A stretch of DNA of 62,207 nucleotides, taken from NCBI RefSeq assembly GCF_000188255.1, contig NZ_GL831081.1, positions 219,382 through 281,588 of the forward strand, in the 5' to 3' direction. Made by a program: the position numbers and the translations under genes. Positions 8,847-17,938 of the stretch are shown here, piece after piece. Position 1 is the first letter of the stretch, and each line of letters begins with the position of its first letter. The DNA comes from Actinobacillus ureae ATCC 25976 (lineage in GTDB: Bacteria; Pseudomonadota; Gammaproteobacteria; Enterobacterales; Pasteurellaceae). The notes under the pieces were generated by a model that was not told the DNA's origin, searched no databases, and worked only from the letters and a program-made list of their open reading frames with translations.

Positions 8847-9239
8847 CTATTTCTTTTTCGTGCGCCAAATAATTAGGCTTAATAACATTAAACATAATCC
8901 AAACGGCATTCCCCATAATACCCAAGTTTGAGCATTAACCGGCGGATCGTAATTCACAAAATGGCCGAAACGATTGGTCATAATTTGAATAATTTCTTCA
9001 TCGCTTTTACCTTGATTGACCATTTCATAGACTTCTAAACGTAATTTATAAGCGATAGTGGCATTCGATTCCACCAGGTTTTGATTTTGACATTGCGGAC
9101 AACGCAATGACTTCGCTAATGCCACCGCTCTTACTCGGTCTGACTCTCGCTGAAATTGGAAGGTATCAACCATTTCCGCTTGTGCAATACCACTCAATAC
9201 AAGCGGTAAAAAAAGCCAAATTTTTTGCAAAAGTTTCAT
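8847..9239 (-). CDS. nrfF: NrfF/CcmH-type haem lyase thioredoxin-like subunit
   Basis: Small periplasmic, membrane-anchored protein with the family motif LRCPQCQNQN (about 46-55), whose CxxC reduces apocytochrome cysteines before haem ligation. Signal peptide at about 1-21 (ending AQAE), then VDTFQFQ, matching E. coli NrfF VDTWQF; C-terminal membrane span at about 107-125 followed by RTKKK. 130 residues, normal for the family. Its ATG overlaps the dsbE stop codon by one base (TAATG), so translation is probably coupled. Confidence 0.9.
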   Translation of the reverse strand: MKLLQKIWLFLPLVLSGIAQAEMVDTFQFQRESDRVRAVALAKSLRCPQCQNQNLVESNATIAYKLRLEVYEMVNQGKSDEEIIQIMTNRFGHFVNYDPPVNAQTWVLWGMPFGLCLMLLSLIIWRTKKK

Positions 9240-9781
9240 TAAGGTTCCTTACGTAACGCTTCTAAACGAGGAAGAAAATCTTTTTCAAAGTCTGGGTTAT
9301 AACCTTTTTGCTGATAACGTACGATCCCGTGTTTATCAATTAAATAACTTGAAGGCGCAGAAGAGACTTTTAACGTTTGAATTAAAAAGCCACGTTCATA
9401 ATCATCAATAATCAGGCTAAACGGATTTCCCCAACGATTTAATGCCGCTCTCGCCGCATTCGGCTCATCGGTATAAGTTAAACCGACAATCGGAACGCCT
9501 TGCTCTTTAAGCTTTAATAAAATCGGAAATTCTTTAATACACCAAGTACACCAGCTTGCCCACACATTCAGAATATAAGGCTCTTTCGGTAAGCTGTTAT
9601 TATTTAAACGTGCGTGCGGATCTAATAAATTCTTACCGACAAATTCAGGAAACGGTTTATCTCGCCAATCTTCGGTCGGCGCTAATGCGTCTTTATTCAT
9701 TAGCGGCACGGTAAGAAATGCCACTAAAGCAACCAATAATAATAAAGGCAAAAACAAAAAGGCTTTTTTCATCTTATTCAT
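9239..9781 (-). CDS. dsbE: Thiol:disulfide interchange protein DsbE/CcmG
   Basis: Membrane-anchored periplasmic thioredoxin-like reductant for cytochrome c maturation. 180 residues with an N-terminal anchor (about 6-26, FLFLPLLLLVALVAFLTVP), then the active site NVWASWCTWCIKEFP (WCTWC) and the cis-proline loop SAPSSYLIDKHG. The acidic loop typical of CcmG is present as GLTYTDEPNAA. It lies between nrfE (12 bases upstream) and nrfF (overlap), a placement that makes it the reductant dedicated to the Nrf lyase rather than a general Ccm protein. Confidence 0.93.
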   Translation of the reverse strand: MNKMKKAFLFLPLLLLVALVAFLTVPLMNKDALAPTEDWRDKPFPEFVGKNLLDPHARLNNNSLPKEPYILNVWASWCTWCIKEFPILLKLKEQGVPIVGLTYTDEPNAARAALNRWGNPFSLIIDDYERGFLIQTLKVSSAPSSYLIDKHGIVRYQQKGYNPDFEKDFLPRLEALRKEP

Positions 9782-9793
9782 CCATCATAAAAT

Positions 9794-11689
9794 TTATTTA
9801 TGGCGATACCCAAACAGCGCCAAAATTGAGGCAATAACCATTATAATACCGCCAAGCCATAATGCTCTGACATAAGGCTTATAATGTAAGCGGAACGCAT
9901 ATTCTAAGTTACCGAATTTATCGCCCATTACGATATACACATCATCTAAGCCATGATGATACAAACCGACTTCCGCCATTGTCATGGTTCTCACATCATA
10001 ATAACGGCGCTCCGGTATGACTAGTGCTAATTCTTCTCCCGCTTTAGTAATACTAAAAATCGCTTGCTCCGCTGTATAGTTGGCTCCGATAACATCACGA
10101 TAACCTTCATAATGGAAAGTAAAACCGGCTAAATTCGCTTGTTGATCCGGCTTGAGGCGCACGCCAATCTCATCGCCATAATAACTATTCATCATTGCGC
10201 CAATTACACAAATGGCAAAACCGATATGCGCTAAACGCATTGCAAGCGGTCGAATTTGCCACATATATTGCAAATAAGGAATATGGGTCAAAATGATCCA
10301 CATAGCTAACGTTACAAATAATAAAGGTAATAGCTCGAATTGATATAGTTGCGTTTGCGCAATCGTATGTTGAATCAACCCGACCGCCAATCCTAATGCA
10401 ACCAGTAAGAACGCCAGTTTTAATAAAATCATTTTGAACGGGATTTGTTTCCAACGCAAGATCACTGCCAGTCCCATCGCTAACATCAAAAATACGGCTA
10501 ACGGCACAAATATGCTATTGAAATAAGGCGCACCGACTGAAATTGAACCCCAATTCATTGCAGTAAAAATCATCGGATAAAACGTACCGAGTACCACAGC
10601 ACAAGTAGCAATCGTCAATAATCCGTTCAACAACAGAAAGCTGGTTTCTTTTGAGAACAAGCGGAAACGCACCTCGCCTTGCCATAAATTTACACGGAAA
10701 GCGAATAGCGCTAATGCAATAAAACTTAAACTGAAAAATAGAATTAGTAATGCCATACCGCGATCCGGATCAACCGCAAAAGCATGTACCGAGGTCAGAA
10801 CACCAGAACGAACAATAAAAGTCCCGAGCAAACTCAATGCGAAAGCAAAAATGGCTAATAAAATCGTCCAATAGCTAAAAATACCTCTTTGCTCGCTCAC
10901 AATTAAGGAATGAATTAATGCCGTACCTAATAGCCATGGCATTAACGAAGCGTTTTCGACCGGATCCCAGAACCACCAGCCGCCCCAGCCTAACTCATAG
11001 TACGCCCACCAAGCGCCTAAAATAATACCGGCAGTCAAAAATCCCCATGAAATCATTGCCCACGGACGAATCCAGCGTGCAGTTGCCGCATCTAATACAC
11101 CGGAAAGTAAACTCGCCACAATCATCGCAAAACTTACCGCAAAGCCGACATAGCCCAAATAAAGTAACGGCGGATGAAAGATCAACCCGACATCCTGTAG
11201 CATCGGATTTAAATCTCGCCCTTCCGGTGGCGGTGGGAAACTACGTTCAAACGGATTGGAAACCAATAAGATAAACAGCATAAAGCCAAGGCTAATCAAC
11301 CCTAGCATCGCTTGGGTACGGTAGTTAAACAAGCGGTCGGATTTATCGGAAAAAATGCAAAATACACCTGTCCAAAGGGTTAATGCGCTGAGCCAAAACA
11401 ACATTGAACCTTCATGCCCGCCCCAAGTCGCCGCAAATTTAAAAAAGTCCGGTAATTGACTATTGGAATGCTGCGCAACATAAATGACAGAAAAATCATC
11501 GCTCAAAAATGCGTGCGCCAACGTCCCGAACGAGACAATGCAACATAGCGCCTGTACTCCGCTAAATAACGGATTCAAACTCAACAATTGCGGGCGTTTA
11601 AATAGTTCGCCCCACAATGATAAACCCATTTGAAAAACAGCTACGACCGTAGCCAAAATCAATGCAAAATAACCCAACTCAGGGAGCAT
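9794..11689 (-). CDS. nrfE: Haem lyase core subunit NrfE/CcmF
   Basis: Polytopic inner-membrane protein that transfers haem to apocytochrome. The WWD haem-handling signature WGGWWFWDPVENASLMPW lies at about residues 235-252, and conserved periplasmic His residues occur in AATWGGHEGS and IFHPPLLY. At 631 residues it is nearer to CcmF (about 647) than to E. coli NrfE (552), but the partner genes downstream are of NrfF/NrfG type, so I assign it to the nitrite reductase lyase. It starts the four-gene operon. No ccmABCDE or nrfABCD genes are in this window. Confidence 0.85.
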   Translation of the reverse strand: MLPELGYFALILATVVAVFQMGLSLWGELFKRPQLLSLNPLFSGVQALCCIVSFGTLAHAFLSDDFSVIYVAQHSNSQLPDFFKFAATWGGHEGSMLFWLSALTLWTGVFCIFSDKSDRLFNYRTQAMLGLISLGFMLFILLVSNPFERSFPPPPEGRDLNPMLQDVGLIFHPPLLYLGYVGFAVSFAMIVASLLSGVLDAATARWIRPWAMISWGFLTAGIILGAWWAYYELGWGGWWFWDPVENASLMPWLLGTALIHSLIVSEQRGIFSYWTILLAIFAFALSLLGTFIVRSGVLTSVHAFAVDPDRGMALLILFFSLSFIALALFAFRVNLWQGEVRFRLFSKETSFLLLNGLLTIATCAVVLGTFYPMIFTAMNWGSISVGAPYFNSIFVPLAVFLMLAMGLAVILRWKQIPFKMILLKLAFLLVALGLAVGLIQHTIAQTQLYQFELLPLLFVTLAMWIILTHIPYLQYMWQIRPLAMRLAHIGFAICVIGAMMNSYYGDEIGVRLKPDQQANLAGFTFHYEGYRDVIGANYTAEQAIFSITKAGEELALVIPERRYYDVRTMTMAEVGLYHHGLDDVYIVMGDKFGNLEYAFRLHYKPYVRALWLGGIIMVIASILALFGYRHK

Positions 11690-11790
11690 AAATAAACCTT
11701 ATCTAATTCTATAAAGACAAACGAATGCTAACCGAAATACGTGTTTTTCATAGCCATGCCATCATAAAGAGTTGTTAGCATCATGTAAAT

Positions 11791-11815
11791 GAAAAGGGCG
11801 ATAACTCGCCCTTTG
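11791..11815. terminator. Terminator 3' of the Kef-type gene or in nrfE leader
   Basis: AAAGGGCGA and TCGCCCTTT form a 9-bp stem with a short loop. Both neighbours run on the minus strand. It lies upstream of nrfE by about 100 bases; just to its right, the end of the Kef-type gene is at 11868. It likely terminates that upstream gene. Confidence 0.6.
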
Positions 11816-11867
11816 TTGTAAAAAGATTTGATCTAATCCGAATTTTATCGATTCGATAAATTAGCTG

Positions 11868-13730
11868 CTATTTATTTTCACTGTTCACCGTCTGATCGCT
11901 CTCGTCCTCTGCTAAAATTTCTGCAGCAGATTCATTCAGCGCTTCCGCTTCTTGTTGCGGTTTCACAAACGGTTTTGGTGTAAAGTATTTGCGTACAATT
12001 TCAACCGAAGAACCATAAATTAACTCTTCTTTAAAGCGCTCTTTATCCAAAGCTCGGACGCTTTCTATCACACTGTCTGCTTCAACATCATCAACGCCTA
12101 ATTTCATCATCGCCGCTTTACTTAACACTAAAGCCGATTCAAATGTCTCGCGAGTTTGGAAATCAACGTGTAATTTGGTTAATTCAATCGCACTATGACG
12201 ATCATAGGTTCGAGCTAAAATCGGCGTTAACGGAAACTCTTGTTTAATCTGTTCAACAATGAGTGCGCTGCGTTCCGGATTATTGATGCCTAATACCACA
12301 CAGTCCACTTTAGCCAAACCGCTGGCTCGTAATACATCTAAGCGAGTACCGTCCCCATAGTACACTTTAAAACCGAAACTCGCCGCCGCACGAATACGAT
12401 CTGTGCTGGAATCAATCACTGTTACCGTAATGCCTCTCGCTAATAAAGTTTGACATACGATTTGGCTAAATCGTCCAAAGCCAATCACCAATACGTTATT
12501 TTCCAGATCTTCGGCAATCTCAATATCCGTCATATTCGGTGCTTCTTGGGCGGATTTTCGCATCATTACACGTTGTACAAACAGCACAACCAACGGAGAA
12601 ATCAACATTGAAACAATCACTGCCGCCGTAAACGTTGCTTGCTGATCTTGATTAAATAAACCGATTGCTGCCGCCGCCGAAAATAATACGAATGCAAATT
12701 CACCACCGTGCGCCATAATCGACATTCGCATCATTGATTCTCTATAGCTCAAACGTGTTAAACGGGCAATCGCATACACAACCAAAGCTTTGCCCAGCAC
12801 ACATATCGCTACAATACTTAATAACCATAGCAAATCATTAAAGACAAAATTTAAATCGAGCGACATGCCCACGCCCATAAAGAATAAGCCGAGCAATAAG
12901 CCACGAAACGGCTCGATATCCGCTTCCAATTGGTGGCGAAACGCCGACTCCGATAAAATTACGCCGGCAACAAATGCTCCCATTGCCATAGAAAGCCCAC
13001 TCGCTTCCATTAACCAAGCCGCACCTAATACCACCAGCAAGGCTGCTGCCGTCATCATCTCACGCACTTTAGCTTTCGAGATCATTCGAAACAACGGATT
13101 CATCACCCATTTACTGCCCACTACTAAAATGATAATACCGACAATTGCGATCACAATCGAAGTGAAATTAAATGTCAGTTCTGCCTCCGCTTCCGGTGAT
13201 AGGAAAGCAATCGAAGCCAACAGCGGCACAATTGCTAGATCTTCAAATAACAATGTTGAAACAATACGCTGCCCTTTTAAGGTGCTTGCAATCCCTTTAT
13301 CTTCTAACACTTGCATCACAATAGCAGTGGAAGACAACGCAAAACCGGCACCAGCAATAAATGCCACCTCCAGTTTAAGCCCCAGAATATGAATACCGGC
13401 GAAAGTCAGTAACGTTCCACAAGTAGCAACCTGTAAGAAGCCTCGTCCAAAAATAGCTTTGCGCATACTCCACAGCAACTCCGGATGCATTTCCAAACCG
13501 ATAATGAATAGGAACATAACCACGCCAAGTTCGGCTAAATGCACAACCGCTTGGGGGTCTTGGAATAAACCGAGTACGGACGGACCAATGAGACAGCCGG
13601 CGACTAAATAGCCTAATACGCTGCCTAAACCGATACGCTTAAATAATGGAACAATCGTAATACTGGTTGCCAGTAAAACAACGATTTTCGCCAATTCCGG
13701 ATTGGCAAGATGAGAAATACCTTCGGACAT
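11868..13730 (-). CDS. Kef-type monovalent cation:proton antiporter (CPA2)
   Basis: Inner-membrane K+ efflux/H+ antiporter of the KefB/KefC family. 620 residues: a Na+/H+ exchanger domain of about 12 spans (residues 1-385) containing the signature FIIGLEMHPELL and the pore sequence AGAGFALSSTAIVMQVLED, followed by a TrkA-N Rossmann domain at about 410-525 with GFGRFSQ and the ligand turn VIDSS. The glutathione-binding pattern of true KefC cannot be judged by eye. No kefF/kefG ancillary flavoprotein gene is adjacent, which argues for a KefX-like antiporter. The poorly conserved C-terminal tail is acidic (EDESDQTVNSENK). Confidence 0.88.
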   Translation of the reverse strand: MSEGISHLANPELAKIVVLLATSITIVPLFKRIGLGSVLGYLVAGCLIGPSVLGLFQDPQAVVHLAELGVVMFLFIIGLEMHPELLWSMRKAIFGRGFLQVATCGTLLTFAGIHILGLKLEVAFIAGAGFALSSTAIVMQVLEDKGIASTLKGQRIVSTLLFEDLAIVPLLASIAFLSPEAEAELTFNFTSIVIAIVGIIILVVGSKWVMNPLFRMISKAKVREMMTAAALLVVLGAAWLMEASGLSMAMGAFVAGVILSESAFRHQLEADIEPFRGLLLGLFFMGVGMSLDLNFVFNDLLWLLSIVAICVLGKALVVYAIARLTRLSYRESMMRMSIMAHGGEFAFVLFSAAAAIGLFNQDQQATFTAAVIVSMLISPLVVLFVQRVMMRKSAQEAPNMTDIEIAEDLENNVLVIGFGRFSQIVCQTLLARGITVTVIDSSTDRIRAAASFGFKVYYGDGTRLDVLRASGLAKVDCVVLGINNPERSALIVEQIKQEFPLTPILARTYDRHSAIELTKLHVDFQTRETFESALVLSKAAMMKLGVDDVEADSVIESVRALDKERFKEELIYGSSVEIVRKYFTPKPFVKPQQEAEALNESAAEILAEDESDQTVNSENK

Positions 13731-13778
13731 AATGATGTTGTGTATAAATTAAAATGATAATGTAAAAAATTAGCCAAT

Positions 13779-16292
13779 TTAGACCGCTTGTAACTGCGCT
13801 AAATAGTCTCTATGTTGTTTGCTTTGGAACGGTACAATTTGCATTTCGCCGTTAACCCGAATAAGTTGATAAAACTGAGAAAAATTAAAACTGCTGGTTA
13901 CCAAAGCGGCATTTTCTTCTACCGAATGCAGTCGATTAATTTCTTTCACTTTTTCTTCTTTTACACCGAAACAGTAGTAATAGGCTTCTAAAATATTCTT
14001 TTCATCTAAAATATAAACGTTGAAGCTCCCATCTGGATTGTCTTCAAAAAAGAATTGTAAGAACCCTTCACTCGCAAATTCATCAATTTCACGTGGAAAC
14101 ACCAGGCCATTACTTTCTGAGCTTGATGCGGCATTTGCAAAATTTTGAGTAAAATCGACCGCTTGATCCTCTATCTGTTGAATCGCCACCTTTTGCTTTC
14201 CAAAAATAAATTGCCACGTTTTCCCTGCCACTTTCAACGTATTCAACGAATGTTGATATGAAATCGTACCGGTCTGAATCGTAATACAACGATGTACAAG
14301 ATCCGCAATAAACTCTCGCAATTCACTTCTAAAGCGGCGGCTATAACAAAAGACATTGACCGATTGCGGCGGTGCCGAACCTCGATAGATCTTATTCGAA
14401 ATCAGTTTTAACGCTTTTAAGAGCGCGTCATCTCCTTCAAAGTGCAATGTGCGAATTTCGTTCCACATATTACGATAAATAATACTGACGTTGCCAACTA
14501 AATTCTCTTGTGAAGAACCGAAATTAAATAAATCGCTCGGCTGCACGCTACGGCGCATATCCGCTAGTTTTTGGGTCGGGTCATTTACTAAATTCACCGC
14601 CAAAATTAAGCTCCGAATCTCATTCGGGTGCAGCATATCCTGCTCGCTGATCACCGGCGTAGTTACCGGAAAAGAGAGTCTTAAATCCGTAATAAATTGG
14701 CGCAGTTTTGGTAAATCCAAGCTACGGCTGATTAAATGCAATTGCGTACTTGAAGTAATCACTCCATTAAAATAGCCCCATGCCACCACTTTGGTCAGAT
14801 TCTTTGCATGGCGCACATAACGTAATTCCGAATTGTACGGACTTCTTGGTGCTTGATTAATTAAATACCAACCGGACTGCAGTGTAGAGCCTTCTCTTAC
14901 CTCAATAAAAGTAACGGCACTTTCCGATAAATTTTTAGCAATATACGGATTAATCAACGGCACTTTGCCCGGTAATACTTCAAACACCGAATACAACTTA
15001 CGCATTAAAGTATCAACATCATTGGTTAAAATGCTTGGATCAATATGAAACTTGCGGGCAAAATGAATTAAATTACGATAACTCTGCAACAACAAATCAA
15101 CAATAATTTGTTGATGGCTAATCGCTTGTTTAATCTTCCAACTCTCACGGTTATCCAGCAATTTAATTTCGTTCACATTCCATTGCCAGCCATTCACTAA
15201 TTCTAATAACGCCTGCTTACGCCAAGAATCGGATTTGTCGCCCTCATTAGCTTTCATATAAAAGCACATTCTAACGTGGCCTAAGCGGACAAATTCTTTA
15301 CGGTTGGTCAAATAAACCGTAACTTGCTCCAACATCGCTAAATAAGGGTCAAAATGATATTTTTCCGGCGCTTGATTGAGCAATTTTTGCTTAAATACTT
15401 TTGAAATTAACGCTGTTTCCGGATAAGTCTCGGCATAGCTTTCCAATAATAAAATTTTAAGTGCCGATTTATACGGGCAATCAATCCCTTTATATAATTG
15501 CCATAAACTTGCACCGAAAAATTCTGCAGTTGAAAGTGAAGAAAAATCACCAAAATCAATCCATTCACTTTGATCAAAGTCCGCCAACTCCATACATTTT
15601 TGATATTGTTTGTCACTTAGATGAAGCCATAACAAACGCTTACCGGATAAACGAATTGCCGAACGATAAAATTCATCCAGCAAGAAAAAATGCTGTGCGG
15701 ATCCGCTATGTTCCGCATTCACATCATTACTGGCTAAATTCGCTTTGAAATGGTTAGGATTCATTAAATAAAAATTGAGTTCCACATCAAAGTGCTTTGC
15801 CCAATTTTTTATCTTAGTAAGTTTTTGCTCGATCAATTGGTATTCCACCGCACTCAGGCGATCAGAATAACAAAGCCATAAATCCAAATCGGATAAACTT
15901 GTTTGGGTAATACTGCCGGCACTACCCATTGAATACAAAGCATCAAATGCAGGATTCTTTGAGAAACATTCAATCGTCTCAACACTCAAATCAAAGCTGG
16001 CTAAATAGTGATGTTGGAAATCCGAAAGCTGAAACTGCGCAATACCGCTCGGTGCATTTTTCACGTAAGACGGCAATTCGGGGCTATTGGTATGAATTAG
16101 GAGGGGTAATAAAGAAAAAACGTACTGAAACTGCGGATTATTCGCAGCTACAGCACGTTTAATTCTAAAATCATTTAAGGCATCAATACGAGGAACAGAC
16201 CAACTCAGCTGGCTAGCAATTGAAGAAAAAGCATCAGACACACCAGACAATCTCTGATGTAAGTAAGCCGTTGATAGCTCCAACTCTTCCAC
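13779..16292 (-). CDS. cyaA: Class I adenylate cyclase
   Basis: Synthesises cAMP, the ligand of Crp, whose gene is also in this window (43.5 kb). 837 residues, the size of enterobacterial and Pasteurella CyaA. The N-terminal catalytic half includes YSMGSAGSITQTSLSDLDLW, with the nucleotidyltransferase GS...DxD signature at about residues 117-134. The C-terminal half is the regulatory region that responds to the phosphotransferase system in relatives. The start context is AAGGGATTTAACGTG; the ORF opens with ATG GAA GAG. In H. influenzae this enzyme links sugar status to competence, so it relates to the many uptake signals here. Confidence 0.96.
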   Translation of the reverse strand: MEELELSTAYLHQRLSGVSDAFSSIASQLSWSVPRIDALNDFRIKRAVAANNPQFQYVFSLLPLLIHTNSPELPSYVKNAPSGIAQFQLSDFQHHYLASFDLSVETIECFSKNPAFDALYSMGSAGSITQTSLSDLDLWLCYSDRLSAVEYQLIEQKLTKIKNWAKHFDVELNFYLMNPNHFKANLASNDVNAEHSGSAQHFFLLDEFYRSAIRLSGKRLLWLHLSDKQYQKCMELADFDQSEWIDFGDFSSLSTAEFFGASLWQLYKGIDCPYKSALKILLLESYAETYPETALISKVFKQKLLNQAPEKYHFDPYLAMLEQVTVYLTNRKEFVRLGHVRMCFYMKANEGDKSDSWRKQALLELVNGWQWNVNEIKLLDNRESWKIKQAISHQQIIVDLLLQSYRNLIHFARKFHIDPSILTNDVDTLMRKLYSVFEVLPGKVPLINPYIAKNLSESAVTFIEVREGSTLQSGWYLINQAPRSPYNSELRYVRHAKNLTKVVAWGYFNGVITSSTQLHLISRSLDLPKLRQFITDLRLSFPVTTPVISEQDMLHPNEIRSLILAVNLVNDPTQKLADMRRSVQPSDLFNFGSSQENLVGNVSIIYRNMWNEIRTLHFEGDDALLKALKLISNKIYRGSAPPQSVNVFCYSRRFRSELREFIADLVHRCITIQTGTISYQHSLNTLKVAGKTWQFIFGKQKVAIQQIEDQAVDFTQNFANAASSSESNGLVFPREIDEFASEGFLQFFFEDNPDGSFNVYILDEKNILEAYYYCFGVKEEKVKEINRLHSVEENAALVTSSFNFSQFYQLIRVNGEMQIVPFQSKQHRDYLAQLQAV

Positions 16293-16547
16293 GTTAAATC
16301 CCTTGTTATAAAAAATGTGATCAATTTAACATTTTACTCAAAAAAGTAAAGTCAGTCGCCTTGTAACTTTGGACATCTCGCAAAAATTTGCAAAAAACAA
16401 CTCGGATCAGACCGCTATCTTTCGCGAAAAGAGTTCAGACCAGTCCTAAAATCATGTAAAATACATAAGTTTTAGTAGCTTACTTTAGCGAACAAGTGTA
16501 AGCTGAATCTAATATCTTACGAAATCAATTATGATGAAGGAAACAAA

Positions 16548-17765
16548 ATGAAAAGAGTCGTTATCACTGGTTTAGGCGTTATTTCTAGTATCGGTAACAA
16601 TAAAGAAGAAGTTTTAGCTTCATTAAAAGAAGGTAAATCAGGTATTGAATTCGTTCCTGAATTTGCTGAAGTAGGTATGCGTAGCCAAGTTGCCGGCACA
16701 ATCAAATTAAACCCGGCAGAATTAATCGACCGTAAAATTTATCGTTTTATGGGTGATGCTGCTGCTTACGCTTATCTTTCAATGAAAGAAGCGATCGAAG
16801 ATTCAGGTTTAACCGAAGATCAAGTATCAAACGATCGTGCCGGTCTAGTTATCGGTGCGGGTACCGGTTCTGCACACAGCCAATTAGTGGCTTGTGATGC
16901 GGTACGTGGCCCACGTGGCGTGAAAGCGGTTGGCCCTTATGCGGTAACCAAAACAATGGCATCAAGCGTATCGGCATGTTTAGCGACACCATACAAAATC
17001 CGTGGTGTTAACTACTCAATCAGTTCTGCGTGTGCAACTTCAGCTCACTGTATCGGCCATGCCATGGAATTAATCCAATTAGGTAAACAAGATGTTGTGT
17101 TTGCCGGCGGTGCGGAAGAGCTTTCTTGGGAATGTGCAACCGAATTCGATGCGATGGGTGCAGTGTCAACCAAATATAACGATAACCCAACTAAAGCAAG
17201 CCGTGCTTATGACGCAAACCGTGACGGTTTTGTTATCGCAGGCGGCGGCGCGGTTGTTATGGTTGAAGAATTAGAACACGCACTTGCTCGTGGCGCAAAA
17301 ATCTATGCTGAAATCGTAGGTTACGGTGCGACCTCTGACGGTTATGACATGGTTGCGCCAAGCGGTGAAGGTGCGGAACGTTGTATGAGACAAGCGTTAG
17401 CAACCGTAAACGGTGAAGTGGAATACATTAACGTACACGGTACTTCTACACCGGTTGGTGATGTGAAAGAGTTAGGCGCAATTAAAAACGTATTCGGTGA
17501 TAAAAAACCTGCGATTTCATCAACAAAATCAATGACAGGTCACTCTTTAGGTGCAGCAGGTGCACACGAAGCAATCTACTCACTATTAATGTTAGATAAC
17601 GGCTTTATCGCACCAAGCATTAACATCGAAACATTAGACGAACAAGCGGAAGGCTTAAATATCGTGACTGAGCGCCAAGACAAAGCGTTAACAACGGTAA
17701 TGTCTAACAGCTTCGGTTTCGGTGGTACAAATGCTTGCTTAGTATTCCAAAAATACAACGGCTAA
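16548..17765 (+). CDS. fabB: 3-oxoacyl-[acyl-carrier-protein] synthase I
   Basis: Condensing enzyme of fatty-acid elongation, needed for unsaturated fatty acids. 405 residues, as in E. coli FabB (406). The active-site cysteine is in [14 protein letters not shown] (about residue 163), with the two catalytic histidines in [13 protein letters not shown] (about 299) and [17 protein letters not shown] (about 334). The C-terminal glycine-rich [14 protein letters not shown] is complete. AAGGAAACAAA precedes the ATG. It is monocistronic, with a terminator right after. FabB rather than FabF is supported by the [17 protein letters not shown] start and overall length. Confidence 0.96.
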   Translation: MKRVVITGLGVISSIGNNKEEVLASLKEGKSGIEFVPEFAEVGMRSQVAGTIKLNPAELIDRKIYRFMGDAAAYAYLSMKEAIEDSGLTEDQVSNDRAGLVIGAGTGSAHSQLVACDAVRGPRGVKAVGPYAVTKTMASSVSACLATPYKIRGVNYSISSACATSAHCIGHAMELIQLGKQDVVFAGGAEELSWECATEFDAMGAVSTKYNDNPTKASRAYDANRDGFVIAGGGAVVMVEELEHALARGAKIYAEIVGYGATSDGYDMVAPSGEGAERCMRQALATVNGEVEYINVHGTSTPVGDVKELGAIKNVFGDKKPAISSTKSMTGHSLGAAGAHEAIYSLLMLDNGFIAPSINIETLDEQAEGLNIVTERQDKALTTVMSNSFGFGGTNACLVFQKYNG

Positions 17766-17786
17766 TCACCTAGTTATATAAAGTAA

Positions 17787-17815
17787 AAAAGTGCGTTTAA
17801 TACGCACTTTTTTTC
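17787..17815 (+). terminator. fabB intrinsic terminator
   Basis: Stem AAAAAGTGCGT/ACGCACTTTTT with a 4-base loop, ending in a seven-T run. Confidence 0.9.
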
Positions 17816-17820
17816 TTATT

Positions 17821-17878
17821 ACAAGCGGTCAAATTCTTCAGATTTTTTGCAAAACTTTAGGGAATTTGACCGCTTGTT
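17821..17878. repeat. Inverted uptake-signal pair
   Basis: ACAAGCGGTCAAATTCTTCA on one side and GAATTTGACCGCTTGT on the other. This is a divergent USS dyad able to fold into a stem between the convergent fabB and MHS transporter genes. Confidence 0.8.
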
Positions 17879-17895
17879 ATTTATATGTAAAACAA

Positions 17896-17924
17896 AAAAG
17901 GCTCCATATCGGAACCTTTTTTAC
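17896..17924 (-). terminator. Terminator of the MHS transporter gene
   Basis: AAAAAAGGCTCC/GGAACCTTTTTT forms an imperfect stem around ATATC, with A runs on the left (T run on the minus strand), 15 bases past the stop codon. Confidence 0.7.
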
Positions 17925-17938
17925 CACCTTAAATCAAT

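Noticed and set aside
12790-13392. 200-codon plus-strand frame inside the Kef-type antiporter gene
   Set aside because: It lies wholly antisense to a well-conserved membrane protein and its translation is Ser/Thr/Ile-rich with no recognisable domain; a codon-bias shadow.
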